DNA of 64,000 bases from NCBI GenBank assembly GCA_001898485.1, contig MKTY01000020.1:1116001-1180000 (forward strand). The letters are read 5' to 3'. A program made the position numbers and the translations under genes. Positions 53,140 to 61,914 of the stretch are shown piece after piece. The stretch is from Sphingobacteriales bacterium 46-32. Lineage in GTDB: Bacteria; Bacteroidota; Bacteroidia; Chitinophagales; Chitinophagaceae. The notes under the pieces were generated by a model. The model saw only the letters and a list, made by a program, of their open reading frames with translations. It was not told the origin of the DNA and ran no database searches. Position 1 is the stretch's first letter. Each line of letters starts with the position of its first letter.

Positions 53140-53200
53140 GAAGCAAGTAATAACTTAAAACTTATTACTCAGAACTTAAAACTGAACAAGAACCTTTGAA
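53140..53200. repeat. Intergenic 7-base-period tract 4
   Basis: AT-rich heptads (agtaata, acttaaa, acttatt, actcaga, acttaaa, actgaac) directly follow the actC stop. AGTAATAA (53146-53153) pairs perfectly with TTATTACT (53162-53169). The acttaaa units match tract 2. It lies inside the act operon, between actC and actD. Confidence 0.78.
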
Positions 53201-53209
53201 TTAATTAAT

Positions 53210-53800
53210 ATGTCTGTAAAAAAATTTGTGGTTGGAAACTTCTATGATGAAGCAGTTTTGTTTCCTGCGGTGAAGAAAGTTCGCCGTGCCGGTTACAAGA
53301 TCCACGATGTGTATACGCCTTTTCCGATCCACGGACTGGATAAGGTAATGGGGCTGCGCGATACGAGTCTCCACACCGCCGGTTTCATCTATGGTATTAC
53401 CGGTACAACCACAGCTGTGAGTTTTATTACCTGGGCACTTACAATTGACTGGCAGATCAACTTTGGCGGTAAGCCATTTTTCTCGCTGCCTGCGTGGATT
53501 CCCATCACGTTTGAGCTTACGGTTCTTTTTGCAGCAGTGGGTATGGTGCTTACTTTTTGCTGGCTTTGTCAGCTCGCTCCCTTTGTAAAAAAGGACCATT
53601 TCAACCCACGCTCTACTGACGACACTTTTGTAATGGCACTGGAGTGTACTGATAAAACCAATGAAGCCGAAGTGATTGCGTTTTTGAATAGTGTTGGAGC
53701 TAAAGATGTATCAGTTGAACATCGTGAGACCGGCTGGTGGCTCGGACGCTACGATCAGGATACAGTTAAGTATGGTAAAAAGACGGAAGCAGCAGCTTAA
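53210..53800 (+). CDS. actD: Alternative complex III subunit ActD (DUF3341)
   Basis: 196 residues. A cytoplasmic N-terminal part (V-G-N-F-Y-D-E-A-V-L-F-P-A-V-K, typical of DUF3341) leads to two membrane helices (about 59-80 and 100-125) and a C-terminal domain with A-L-E-C-T-D. ActD helps anchor the complex and lacks cofactors. It is followed after 23 bases by actE. Confidence 0.92.
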   Translation: MSVKKFVVGNFYDEAVLFPAVKKVRRAGYKIHDVYTPFPIHGLDKVMGLRDTSLHTAGFIYGITGTTTAVSFITWALTIDWQINFGGKPFFSLPAWIPITFELTVLFAAVGMVLTFCWLCQLAPFVKKDHFNPRSTDDTFVMALECTDKTNEAEVIAFLNSVGAKDVSVEHRETGWWLGRYDQDTVKYGKKTEAAA

Positions 53801-53823
53801 TAATCTTATTATAATTCAGGAGA

Positions 53824-54474
53824 ATGAAGAAGATATTCATAATAGCAGGAATTACAGGAATCATCGCCACACTGGTGGGATGCGGTGGCAATAGCAAGCC
53901 CGGCCGTGCTTATATGCCCGATATGGCCTACAGTGTAGCTTATGAAACCTATACAGATGCCAGCGAGCGCCTCAAGCATTCTGGTGTGGAAGGCGGCGAA
54001 GTGTACTTCGACGGTAAGCCCGTAGCCGGTACTGTTGCCCGCGGCGATATGCCCGCTTATCCATATAAAAATGATTCGCTGGGTTATGCACTGTCCAAAA
54101 ATGTAAAAAACCCGCTTGATGCTGCGTCTGTAAATATGAAGAATGCAGAGCGCCTCTACCTGATCAACTGCGGCATATGCCACGGAGCCAAGCTCGATGG
54201 GAATGGCCCGTTGTATAACGGTGGTAAAGGGCCTTTTACCGCCATGCCTAAAAATCTGATGGCCGACGATATGAAAGCTCTGGCAGAAGGTACTATGTTT
54301 CACTCGATCACTTATGGTATCCGTGCCATGGGTAGCTACGCTTCACAGCTGAGCACCCACCAACGCTGGGAAGTAATTTCTTATATACGCTCCAGGCAGT
54401 TTCCTGCTGGTGCCGCAGCAGCAGATACTGCAGCTGCCAAAACCGCTGTTCCTGCAGTAGCCAAAGCGAATTAA
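53824..54474 (+). CDS. actE: Alternative complex III subunit ActE, monoheme cytochrome c lipoprotein
   Basis: 216 residues. The signal peptide ends in a lipobox (L-V-G-C-G), so the protein is lipid-anchored in the periplasm. One heme motif, C-G-I-C-H (Cys116), with a distal Met likely in the Y-G-I-R-A-M-G-S-Y segment. The C-terminal 30 residues are Ala-rich and probably disordered. It may pass electrons from ActA to the oxidase. Short spacing on both sides marks it as part of the operon. Confidence 0.93.
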   Translation: MKKIFIIAGITGIIATLVGCGGNSKPGRAYMPDMAYSVAYETYTDASERLKHSGVEGGEVYFDGKPVAGTVARGDMPAYPYKNDSLGYALSKNVKNPLDAASVNMKNAERLYLINCGICHGAKLDGNGPLYNGGKGPFTAMPKNLMADDMKALAEGTMFHSITYGIRAMGSYASQLSTHQRWEVISYIRSRQFPAGAAAADTAAAKTAVPAVAKAN

Positions 54475-54495
54475 AATTTTTGACGAAATAAAAGA

Positions 54496-55746
54496 ATGCT
54501 GATGTCACTAAAGCTCAATTTCACTGTTCCCAAGCGATATAACACGATCTCCATCGCGCTGATGCTGGTGGGTATCCTGGCTATTGTGGGCTTGTACATT
54601 ACCACGCATGGCAAAGGTGGTACGCCAGAAGAGGTTCATCACAACGAAGCCCGTTTCTGGGCCAGCCTGTTGCAAAACAGCGTGTACTTCCTGCTGGTGG
54701 TCAATGCCAGTATGTTCTTCATCTGTGCAACAACCCTGGCCTGGGGTGGCTGGCAGATGACCTTCCGCCGTGTACCCGAAGCCATTTCGGTTTGTATCCC
54801 CGTGGTTGGCGTAATCTGCGCAGCTATTCTGCTAGCTATTGCTTTTGGCGACAATCATACCATTTACCACTGGACCAGCAAAGAGCATGTGGAGCATGAT
54901 GCTACACTGTATCATAAAAAAGGGTTCCTTAACACAACCTTCTTTGCTGTTGTAACAGTTCTTACAGTGGTATTGTGGTCTGTGCTGGGCTGGAAAATGC
55001 GTCAGCTTTCCCGCAGCCTGGACGAAAACCCCATCGCAAGCCTCGAAGGCAAACGCAAATATCTCTGGAAGAATACTATCTGGGCTGCATTGTACATCGT
55101 TGTTTTCGCCCTTACAGTAATGTCTTCTATCCCCTGGCTGTGGCTGATGAGCATCGATGCACACTGGTACAGCACCATGTACAGCTGGTATACCTTTGCC
55201 AGCACATTTGTAGCCGGTGTGGCACTTATTGCCCTGTTTGTAGTTTATCTCAAGAATACGGGATACCTGGAGCTTACCAATAATGAGCACCTGCACGATC
55301 TGGGCAAATTCATGTTCGCATTCTCTATCTTCTGGACATACCTCTGGTTTAGCCAGTTCATGCTGATCTGGTATGCCAATATTCCGGAAGAGACCGTATA
55401 CTTCAAACCCCGTGCAGAAGGAATTTACAGCGGCATCTTCTGGTTGATGTTTATCATCAACTTCCTGGCTCCGCTGCTGATCCTGATGAGCCGCGATGCA
55501 AAACGTAACTATGGTACCATTACATTTATGGCCCTGCTGATTCTGTTTGGTCACTGGCTCGACCTGTATCAAATGGTATTTCCTGCAGTATCACCTGATC
55601 ACGTACCTATGATTGTATATGACTTTGGTGTGGCACTGGGTTTTGTAGGAGTGATCATGTTTGTAACAGGTCGCGCACTGGCAAAATCGCCGCTGCTGGC
55701 CAAAAACCATCCGCTGATCAAAGAAGGTATCATTCACCATACCTAA
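54496..55746 (+). CDS. actF: Alternative complex III subunit ActF (NrfD-like)
   Basis: 416 residues with about ten membrane helices, related to ActC. Conserved parts include H-H-N-E-A-R-F-W-A-S-L-L-Q-N and F-A-F-S-I-F-W-T-Y-L-W-F-S-Q-F, the latter shared with Bacteroidota quinol:cytochrome c oxidoreductase quinone-binding subunit 2. ATG 54496 or 54502 could start it. The stop is immediately followed by a 7-base-period tract, then coxB. Confidence 0.93.
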   Translation: MLMSLKLNFTVPKRYNTISIALMLVGILAIVGLYITTHGKGGTPEEVHHNEARFWASLLQNSVYFLLVVNASMFFICATTLAWGGWQMTFRRVPEAISVCIPVVGVICAAILLAIAFGDNHTIYHWTSKEHVEHDATLYHKKGFLNTTFFAVVTVLTVVLWSVLGWKMRQLSRSLDENPIASLEGKRKYLWKNTIWAALYIVVFALTVMSSIPWLWLMSIDAHWYSTMYSWYTFASTFVAGVALIALFVVYLKNTGYLELTNNEHLHDLGKFMFAFSIFWTYLWFSQFMLIWYANIPEETVYFKPRAEGIYSGIFWLMFIINFLAPLLILMSRDAKRNYGTITFMALLILFGHWLDLYQMVFPAVSPDHVPMIVYDFGVALGFVGVIMFVTGRALAKSPLLAKNHPLIKEGIIHHT

Positions 55747-55880
55747 GAGAGGTAAAAGGAGAAAGGTAGAAGGAGATAGTGTAGAGTTAGTTGATTGAAC
55801 GAGTTTTTAATTTGATGTTAAAGAGCATACAGTTATAAGCACATAAGACTTACTACTTATAACTCTTTACTTAAATCTGG
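55744..55880. repeat. Intergenic 7-base-period tract 5 (act-cox junction)
   Basis: After the actF stop come purine heptads (gaggtaa, aaggaga, aaggtag, aaggaga) and, 60 bases on, pyrimidine-A heptads (cataaga, cttacta, cttataa, ctcttta, cttaaat). CTTATAACTCTTTA (55856-55869) is the reverse complement of TAAAGAG plus GTTATAAG on the left arm, which are split by a 6-base bulge, giving a stem of about 14 bp. Confidence 0.8.
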
Positions 55881-55902
55881 ATTTTTTAATAGACTATATT
55901 AT

Positions 55903-56967
55903 ATGCAAACGTTTTTCATCATTGCGATACTGACACTTGGCTTTCTGGTGACATTTCAGATTGCCAAGGCAAGTGAGTATGTAGCTGTCCTGCGTGGCGA
56001 AGAAAGATCCCGTAAGCAATCAAATAAGATCAATGGCTTTATGATGCTGATCTTTCTGATTGTAGGCCTGATCGGTGTGTTCTACTGCAATGAAAAGCTG
56101 AAAGGCAAAATACTGGGTGCAGCAGACTCCGACCATGGTGTTTACATCGACCGCATGTTGTACATCACCCTGGCCCTTACCGGCTTTGTATTTTTCCTGA
56201 CACAGATCGCACTGTTCCTGTTTGCCTACAAATACCAGGAATCAGACAAACGTAAAGCGTATTATTTCCCCCACAACAATAAGCTGGAGCTGATCTGGAC
56301 AGTAATCCCTGCTATTACACTTACTATCCTGGTAGGCTTTGGTATCTTTTACTGGTTCCGTATTACCGGCGACGCTCCCTCCAACTCAATGGTAGTGGAA
56401 GTAACCGGCAGCCAGTTTAAATGGGAATTCCGTTACCCAGGTAAGGATGGAGTACTCGGGAAAAAATATTTCAAAGAGATCAATGACGCGAAAAGTAATC
56501 CGCTGGGTCAGATATGGGATGATCCCAATAACCATGATGATGTATATGCTACCGGCGAATTACACCTCGTTGTAAATAAACCTGTAAAAATGGTAATTGG
56601 TGCCAAGGACGTAATTCATGACGTAGGTCTCCCCCACTTCCGTATGAAGATGGACGCAGTACCCGGTACACCTACCACCATGTGGTTTACGCCTACAAAA
56701 ACTACCAAGGAAAAACGTATTGAAACCGGCGATCCCGAATTTGTGTATGAGATTTCCTGCGACCAGATGTGTGGTAAAGGGCATTACAGTATGCGTGGTA
56801 CGATAGTAGTAGAAACCCAGGAAGAATTTGATGCCTGGATGGCTTCTCAGAAACCACAATACGTACGGGCATTTCCTGAAAAAGATCCCTCTGCCAAACC
56901 AGTTGCCGATACATTAAAACCGGTTGCTCAACTGGCTCCGGCGATGACAACGGGAGGATCGCACTAA
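55903..56967 (+). CDS. coxB: Cytochrome c oxidase subunit II
   Basis: 354 residues. Four N-terminal membrane helices (about 2-20, 46-64, 84-108, 125-147), two more than in the mitochondrial-type subunit. The periplasmic cupredoxin domain has the CuA ligands C-D-Q-M-C-G-K-G-H-Y-S-M (Cys286, Cys290, His294, Met297) and the upstream His in D-V-I-H-D-V-G. No cytochrome c domain is fused at the C-terminus, so electrons must come from ActA/ActE or a soluble cytochrome. It opens the oxidase part of the block. Confidence 0.95.
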   Translation: MQTFFIIAILTLGFLVTFQIAKASEYVAVLRGEERSRKQSNKINGFMMLIFLIVGLIGVFYCNEKLKGKILGAADSDHGVYIDRMLYITLALTGFVFFLTQIALFLFAYKYQESDKRKAYYFPHNNKLELIWTVIPAITLTILVGFGIFYWFRITGDAPSNSMVVEVTGSQFKWEFRYPGKDGVLGKKYFKEINDAKSNPLGQIWDDPNNHDDVYATGELHLVVNKPVKMVIGAKDVIHDVGLPHFRMKMDAVPGTPTTMWFTPTKTTKEKRIETGDPEFVYEISCDQMCGKGHYSMRGTIVVETQEEFDAWMASQKPQYVRAFPEKDPSAKPVADTLKPVAQLAPAMTTGGSH

Positions 56968-57015
56968 TTAATATAATAAAAGACAACACCGGTTGTCATA
57001 AAACATAAAAGAGTT

Positions 57016-58830
57016 ATGAGCGAAGCAATGCATGCACACGTAGAAGCTGCCACCGGACATGGTGTTCATCACGACGAGCATAACGGACATGGTCACCATC
57101 ATCAGTCCTTTGTCTCCAAGTATGTATTCAGCATGGACCATAAGACCATCGGAAAGCAGTTTCTGATCACTGGTATCGTATGGGCCATTATTGGTGGTTT
57201 GTTTTCAGTACTCTTCCGTCTGCAACTGGGTTACCCGGGTCAGACCTTTCCTATTCTGGAAACATTCTTTGGTCACTGGGCCGAAGGTGGCATCATTAAA
57301 CCAGAGTTTTATTACGCCCTGGTTACCATGCACGGTACCGTACTCGTGTTTTTCGTACTCACGGCCGGTTTGAGTGGTACCTTCGCCAACTTCCTTATTC
57401 CGCTCCAAATCGGTGCGCGTGATATGGCTTCTCCTTTCATCAACATGCTTTCATACTGGTTCTTCTTCCTGGCGAGTGTGGTGATGCTGGCTTCCATGTT
57501 TGTACAAACAGGTCCTGCCAGTGGTGGCTGGACCATGTATCCTCCGCTGAGTGCGCTGGGCCAGGCCAATGATGGTTCAAAAATCGGTGCAGATCTCTGG
57601 CTTATCAGTATGGCATTGTTTATTGTATCGTCGCTGCTGGGTGGTCTGAACTATATCTCTACTATCCTGAATATGCGTACCAAGGGTATGAGCATGACAC
57701 GTCTGCCGCTTACCATCTGGGCGCTGTTCTTCACTGCTGTACTCGGCGTTCTTTCTTTCCCTGTACTGCTGTCTGGTGCTGTGTTGCTGCTGTTTGACCG
57801 CAACCTGGGTACCAGCTTCTTCCTGAGCGATATCGTGGTGAATGGTGAAATTCTGCCTAATGAAGGTGGTAGCGCCATCCTGTACCAGCACCTGTTCTGG
57901 TTCCTGGGTCACCCTGAAGTATATATCATTCTGCTGCCTGCCATGGGTATGGTATCAGAGATTATGTCGGTGAATAGCCGTAAACCCATCTTCGGTTATA
58001 TGGCGATGCTGGGTTCGCTGTTTGCCATCGCCATCCTGGCGTTCCTGGTATGGGCTCACCACATGTTTGTAACAGGTCTTAACCCCTTCCTGGGATCAGT
58101 ATTCGTACTGTTGACCCTGCTCATTGCGGTGCCGTCAGCTATCAAGGTGTTTAACTGGCTTACAACGCTGTGGCGCGGTAATATCCGCTTTACACCCGGT
58201 ATGCTCTTCGCTATCGGATTCGTGAGCCTGTTTATTTCTGGTGGTTTGACCGGTATCTTCCTGGGTAACTCAACAATCGATATCCATCTGCATGATACCA
58301 TGTTTGTAGTAGCCCACTTCCACATTGTAATGGGTGTGGCCTCTATGTTTGGTATGTTTGCCGGTATCTACCACTGGTTCCCCAAAATGTTTGGCCGTTA
58401 TCTCAATACCACACTGGCGTACCTCCATTTCTGGGTTACGCTGATAGGCGCTTACCTTATCTTCTGGCCCATGCACTACCAGGGTCTGGCAGGTATACCC
58501 CGCCGCTATCTCGACAAATCCGGCTGGCATTCTTTCAACCAGTTTGGTGATCTGGATAAGATGATCACCGTTGTATCAGTGGTGGTATTTGCCGTACAGC
58601 TCATGTTTGTATTCAATTTCTTCTATTCCATATTCAAAGGCCGTAAAGTAACAAGTACTAACCCCTGGGGTGCTACCACCCTTGAGTGGACTACTCCCAT
58701 CAACCCCGGTCATGGTAACTGGGAAGGCGAGATACCCGAAGTACACCGCTGGGCTTATGACTATGCTAAAGATGGTCGCGACTTTATTCCGCAGACGGAG
58801 CCAATTGGCAACAACGAAAGCGCCCATTAA
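57016..58830 (+). CDS. coxA: Cytochrome c oxidase subunit I
   Basis: 604 residues with twelve membrane helices. H-P-E-V-Y (about 298) in the D-pathway helix, the two-His C-u-B segment W-A-H-H-M-F-V and F-H-I-V-M-G with heme ligands are present. This is an A-type heme-copper oxidase that reduces O2 and pumps protons. The first 30 residues hold ten His (H-D-E-H-N-G-H-G-H-H-H), an unusual tail of the cytoplasmic end. It follows coxB after 49 bases. Confidence 0.97.
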   Translation: MSEAMHAHVEAATGHGVHHDEHNGHGHHHQSFVSKYVFSMDHKTIGKQFLITGIVWAIIGGLFSVLFRLQLGYPGQTFPILETFFGHWAEGGIIKPEFYYALVTMHGTVLVFFVLTAGLSGTFANFLIPLQIGARDMASPFINMLSYWFFFLASVVMLASMFVQTGPASGGWTMYPPLSALGQANDGSKIGADLWLISMALFIVSSLLGGLNYISTILNMRTKGMSMTRLPLTIWALFFTAVLGVLSFPVLLSGAVLLLFDRNLGTSFFLSDIVVNGEILPNEGGSAILYQHLFWFLGHPEVYIILLPAMGMVSEIMSVNSRKPIFGYMAMLGSLFAIAILAFLVWAHHMFVTGLNPFLGSVFVLLTLLIAVPSAIKVFNWLTTLWRGNIRFTPGMLFAIGFVSLFISGGLTGIFLGNSTIDIHLHDTMFVVAHFHIVMGVASMFGMFAGIYHWFPKMFGRYLNTTLAYLHFWVTLIGAYLIFWPMHYQGLAGIPRRYLDKSGWHSFNQFGDLDKMITVVSVVVFAVQLMFVFNFFYSIFKGRKVTSTNPWGATTLEWTTPINPGHGNWEGEIPEVHRWAYDYAKDGRDFIPQTEPIGNNESAH

Positions 58831-58835
58831 TCAGG

Positions 58836-58855
58836 TACTCCTCCGGAGAGGAGTA
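58836..58855 (+). other. Intercistronic hairpin after coxA
   Basis: TACTCCTC (58836-58843), CGGA loop, GAGGAGTA (58848-58855): a perfect 8-bp stem six bases past the coxA stop. No T-tract follows, so it more likely sets mRNA stability between coxA and the next gene than ends transcription. Confidence 0.6.
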
Positions 58856-58908
58856 TCATAGTGAGGAAAAGAAAAGTGAGTTAAATACGAAACCAACGAA
58901 AGTGTGAG

Positions 58909-59784
58909 ATGCAGAAGATCAAAGATTATTTACAGCTAATCAAGCTTTCGTTAAGTATAATGGTGGTGTTTAGCAGCGTAGTGAGTTACCTGCTGGCGCC
59001 CCGGGTAGTGGAGTATGAATGGAGGATGATAGGTTTGCTCTTTGTAGCTGGGATGTTGGTTACAGGCAGTGCCAATGCCATAAACCAGGTAGTGGAGAAA
59101 AAGACCGATGCGCAGATGAAACGTACCGGTAACCGCCCCATTGCCTCGGGCCGTATGTCAGAAGCTGAAGGATGGGCCTTTGCTATAATCACCGGACTTA
59201 TCGGTGTATGTATGCTGGGTTATTTTTTCAACTGGCTGTCGGCAATGGTGGCCGCTTTTAGTCTGTTTTTGTATGCGTTTGTCTATACACCCATGAAAAA
59301 AGTAAGTTCCATGGCCGTGTTGATGGGCGCTGTTCCCGGAGCACTTCCCTGCCTGATAGGCTGGGCAGCGGGCGACGACAGATTATCACTGGGTGGCTGG
59401 GTGTTATTTGCCCTCCAGTTTCTGTGGCAGTTTCCGCATTTCTGGGCTATTGCCTGGATCGCTCACAGCGACTATTCGCGTGTTGGATTTAAACTGCTGC
59501 CGGCCGATAAGGGACCAACAAAGTTTACAGCACTGCAGACGGTGATCTATTCCCTGCTGCTGCTGCCGGTAACAATGGTACCTTATTTCACAGGTATGTG
59601 CTCGTACAGCGATCTGTCTGGTCAGATCAGTCTGGCACTGGTAGTACTGGCAAACCTGTTTATGATCGGACGTAGTGTAAGGCTGTACCAGACAATGGAA
59701 GTAAGCGCAGCACGTAAAGTGATGTTTGGAAGCTACCTGTATCTGCCAGTTGTTTTGCTGGCGCTCTTATTGAGTAAAAATTGA
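58909..59784 (+). CDS. ctaB: Protoheme IX farnesyltransferase (heme O synthase)
   Basis: 291 residues with about nine membrane helices. Both Asp-rich prenyl-diphosphate sites are visible: N-Q-V-V-E-K-K-T-D-A-Q-M-K-R-T-G-N-R-P-I with D and the second region around F-W-A-I-A-W-I-A-H-S-D-Y-S-R-V-G. It farnesylates heme B to heme O, the first step to the heme A of subunit I. The heme A synthase gene (ctaA) is not in this window. Gene spacing ties it to the oxidase operon. Confidence 0.95.
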   Translation: MQKIKDYLQLIKLSLSIMVVFSSVVSYLLAPRVVEYEWRMIGLLFVAGMLVTGSANAINQVVEKKTDAQMKRTGNRPIASGRMSEAEGWAFAIITGLIGVCMLGYFFNWLSAMVAAFSLFLYAFVYTPMKKVSSMAVLMGAVPGALPCLIGWAAGDDRLSLGGWVLFALQFLWQFPHFWAIAWIAHSDYSRVGFKLLPADKGPTKFTALQTVIYSLLLLPVTMVPYFTGMCSYSDLSGQISLALVVLANLFMIGRSVRLYQTMEVSAARKVMFGSYLYLPVVLLALLLSKN

Positions 59785-59800
59785 TAACAATAAACGTGAG

Positions 59801-60373
59801 ATGGAAATCGTGACAACGCCACAACGAAAAAAGATACACCCCCATAAGTTTACTCTTTGGGTGGCTATCGGGAGTATCCTGATGATGTTTGCAGGGCTGA
59901 CCAGTGCTTTTATTATCAAGAGCAACATGGTGGGCTGGCGTGAAGTAGCTATGCCACGTATTTTCTGGGTGTCAACCGCAGTAATGCTGGCCAGTAGCCT
60001 TACCATGCAACTCGCTCTTAAAGCATTTAAAGAGCGGAAGATGATCAACTACAGATCGCTGATTGCGGTCACTTTTACGCTGGGTGTGGCATTTGTGATC
60101 ATGCAATGGGTGGGTTTCAGGGAACTGTGGGAAGTAAAACGGATCTATTTTACCGGCAGCACCGGTGCCGGCCAGTTTTTGTACGTGATCTTTGGTCTGC
60201 ATGGACTGCATGTAGTGGGAGGAGTGATAGCATTGCTGGTAATGTTTATTAAAGCATTCTTTGGAAAAACAAAAAATTACAGCTCAGTACCCGTAGAAGT
60301 AGCAGCCACTTACTGGCATTTTGTGGATTTGCTTTGGGTATACCTGTTTGTATTTTTCCTGGTAATCGGATAA
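59801..60373 (+). CDS. coxC: Cytochrome c oxidase subunit III (short copy)
   Basis: 190 residues with five membrane helices. H-G-L-H-V-V-G-G in the second half and the final Y-W-H-F-V-D-L-L-W-V-Y-L-F are subunit III hallmarks. It starts 16 bases after ctaB and is followed by a second, longer subunit III gene; Bacteroidota oxidase operons often carry two. A 14-base palindrome (CCGGCCATGGCCGG, 60378-60391) lies just after its stop. Confidence 0.92.
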   Translation: MEIVTTPQRKKIHPHKFTLWVAIGSILMMFAGLTSAFIIKSNMVGWREVAMPRIFWVSTAVMLASSLTMQLALKAFKERKMINYRSLIAVTFTLGVAFVIMQWVGFRELWEVKRIYFTGSTGAGQFLYVIFGLHGLHVVGGVIALLVMFIKAFFGKTKNYSSVPVEVAATYWHFVDLLWVYLFVFFLVIG

Positions 60374-60440
60374 TAAGCCGGCCATGGCCGGATGAAATAA
60401 ATAGAGAGAAATAAACGATTTCGCGAATAAAAAAAGCAAC

Positions 60441-61313
60441 ATGGCGACAACAGCTACAGCGCAACAAACGAAATGGTGGAGTGGAGGGAAAAGCCCCTTC
60501 AATATGGAGTATGGCAAACTGATGATGTGGTACTTTCTGATGAGTGATGCCTTCACCTTCGGCGCTTTCCTGATTTCTTATGGCACTATCCGCTTCAGCC
60601 AGAACTTCTGGCCCGATCCCAACGTGGTGTTCAATGCTGTTCCGGGGCTGGGTCATAATGACCTTCCCCTGGTTTTTGTGAGTATAATGACCTTTATCCT
60701 GATCATCAGCTCGGTGACAATGGTACTGGCTGTGCATGCAGGTCATAAGGGAGACAAACAGGGCGTGATCAAATGGCTGGCCTGGACAATCGTAGGCGGT
60801 ATAGCGTTCCTTTCCTGCCAGGCATGGGAATGGCATCACCTGATCACCGGTGTTCACCCCACACTGATTGATGGTAAAATTGAGTTCATTGGTCAAACCA
60901 CCACACATAACCCCTGGGGTCAGCTGGTAGACGGTGCAGCACTTACAGAAGCACTTAATAATTCATCGCAGCATACGCTCGCTACTCTGGTACATGAGCA
61001 TCATGCCAACATGAGCCATGCCGACCTGATGGGTAAGAGTAAAGAAGAACTAATCGGTATGCTGAATATTGCTGAGATGCATATACGCGAAAAAGGACCT
61101 GTTGCTTTTGGCGGTTACTTCTACGGCATCACCGGCTTCCACGGCTTCCACGTATTCTCCGGTGTGATCATCAATATCGTAATGCTGATTATGGCCCAGA
61201 AGAATGTATTCCAGCAACGTGGTCATTACCTGATGATCGAAAAGGCCGGTCTTTACTGGCACTTTGTAGACCTGGTATGGGTATTTGTATTCCTTTGCTT
61301 CTATCTGATCTAA
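60441..61313 (+). CDS. Cytochrome c oxidase subunit III (long copy)
   Basis: 290 residues. It shares the H-G-F-H-V-F-S-G and Y-W-H-F-V-D-L-V-W-V-F-V-F motifs with the short copy but has an extra hydrophilic insert of about 75 residues (near 155-230, with H-E-H-H-A-N-M-S-H-A-D) between helices. Together with the short copy it may form a two-part subunit III or assemble in alternate oxidase forms. Spacing places it in the same transcript. Confidence 0.92.
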   Translation: MATTATAQQTKWWSGGKSPFNMEYGKLMMWYFLMSDAFTFGAFLISYGTIRFSQNFWPDPNVVFNAVPGLGHNDLPLVFVSIMTFILIISSVTMVLAVHAGHKGDKQGVIKWLAWTIVGGIAFLSCQAWEWHHLITGVHPTLIDGKIEFIGQTTTHNPWGQLVDGAALTEALNNSSQHTLATLVHEHHANMSHADLMGKSKEELIGMLNIAEMHIREKGPVAFGGYFYGITGFHGFHVFSGVIINIVMLIMAQKNVFQQRGHYLMIEKAGLYWHFVDLVWVFVFLCFYLI

Positions 61314-61350
61314 CCTGATTTCAGTTATTTATAAAACGAATTTGTAAGAA

Positions 61351-61812
61351 ATGGAACATCAAGCAATATCATCAGAAATTACGTTCGAGCACCATACGGA
61401 TGATGCCACTTTTAGAAAAAAGGTAGTAAGAACTACCATTTTACTAACTGTGATCACAATAATTGAACTCATTCTCGGTGTGGGCATTTACCTTATTCAT
61501 AAAGGTCCTGACCCCAATGCTATGCTAGTCTTGTTTTTTAAAGGACTGGTATGTATCCTGACCCTTGCCAAGGCTTATTATATTGTATCAGTATTCATGC
61601 ACCTCGGCGATGAGATCCGCAATATGATCATGACGATCGTAGTGCCCCTGCTGTTGTTCATCTGGTTTATCATTGCGTTTATTGTAGATGGCAACTCCTA
61701 CAAAAACCTGCGTAATACTTACGACAAACATTTCCAGGAAACAACCACACCAAAGCCGCATCATGGAGCAGAAAAGGCGCCGGTGGCCGAGCCGCAACCC
61801 GGCAAGCAATAA
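61351..61812 (+). CDS. Cytochrome c oxidase subunit IV-like protein
   Basis: 153 residues with three membrane helices (about 31-50, 64-87, 93-114). The pattern V-G-I-Y-L-I-H, then K-A-Y-Y-I-V-S-V-F-M-H-L-G-D-E fits the prokaryotic subunit IV family. The C-terminal tail is Pro/Lys-rich. It is the last structural subunit; a strong terminator-like hairpin follows. Confidence 0.9.
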   Translation: MEHQAISSEITFEHHTDDATFRKKVVRTTILLTVITIIELILGVGIYLIHKGPDPNAMLVLFFKGLVCILTLAKAYYIVSVFMHLGDEIRNMIMTIVVPLLLFIWFIIAFIVDGNSYKNLRNTYDKHFQETTTPKPHHGAEKAPVAEPQPGKQ

Positions 61813-61832
61813 AGTGTTTTGAAAATTATTGT

Positions 61833-61881
61833 ACCACCGGTTTTTTTGTGCTGAACAAACAAAAGGACCGGTGGTTTTATT
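61833..61881 (+). terminator. Hairpin terminator or attenuator after the oxidase subunits
   Basis: ACCACCGGT (61833-61841) pairs with ACCGGTGGT (61867-61875), with an inner TTTTGT/ACAAAA stem, followed by TTTATTT. It separates the oxidase subunits from the sco-ctaM pair and may reduce their expression. Confidence 0.8.
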
Positions 61882-61914
61882 TAAGGGAATGTGAGCCCCG
61901 AAAACTGAAACGAA

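Noticed and set aside
60378-60391. CCGGCCATGGCCGG palindrome between the subunit III genes as an operator
   Set aside because: It lies within the transcript between two tightly linked genes and is short; a small mRNA stem is more likely.
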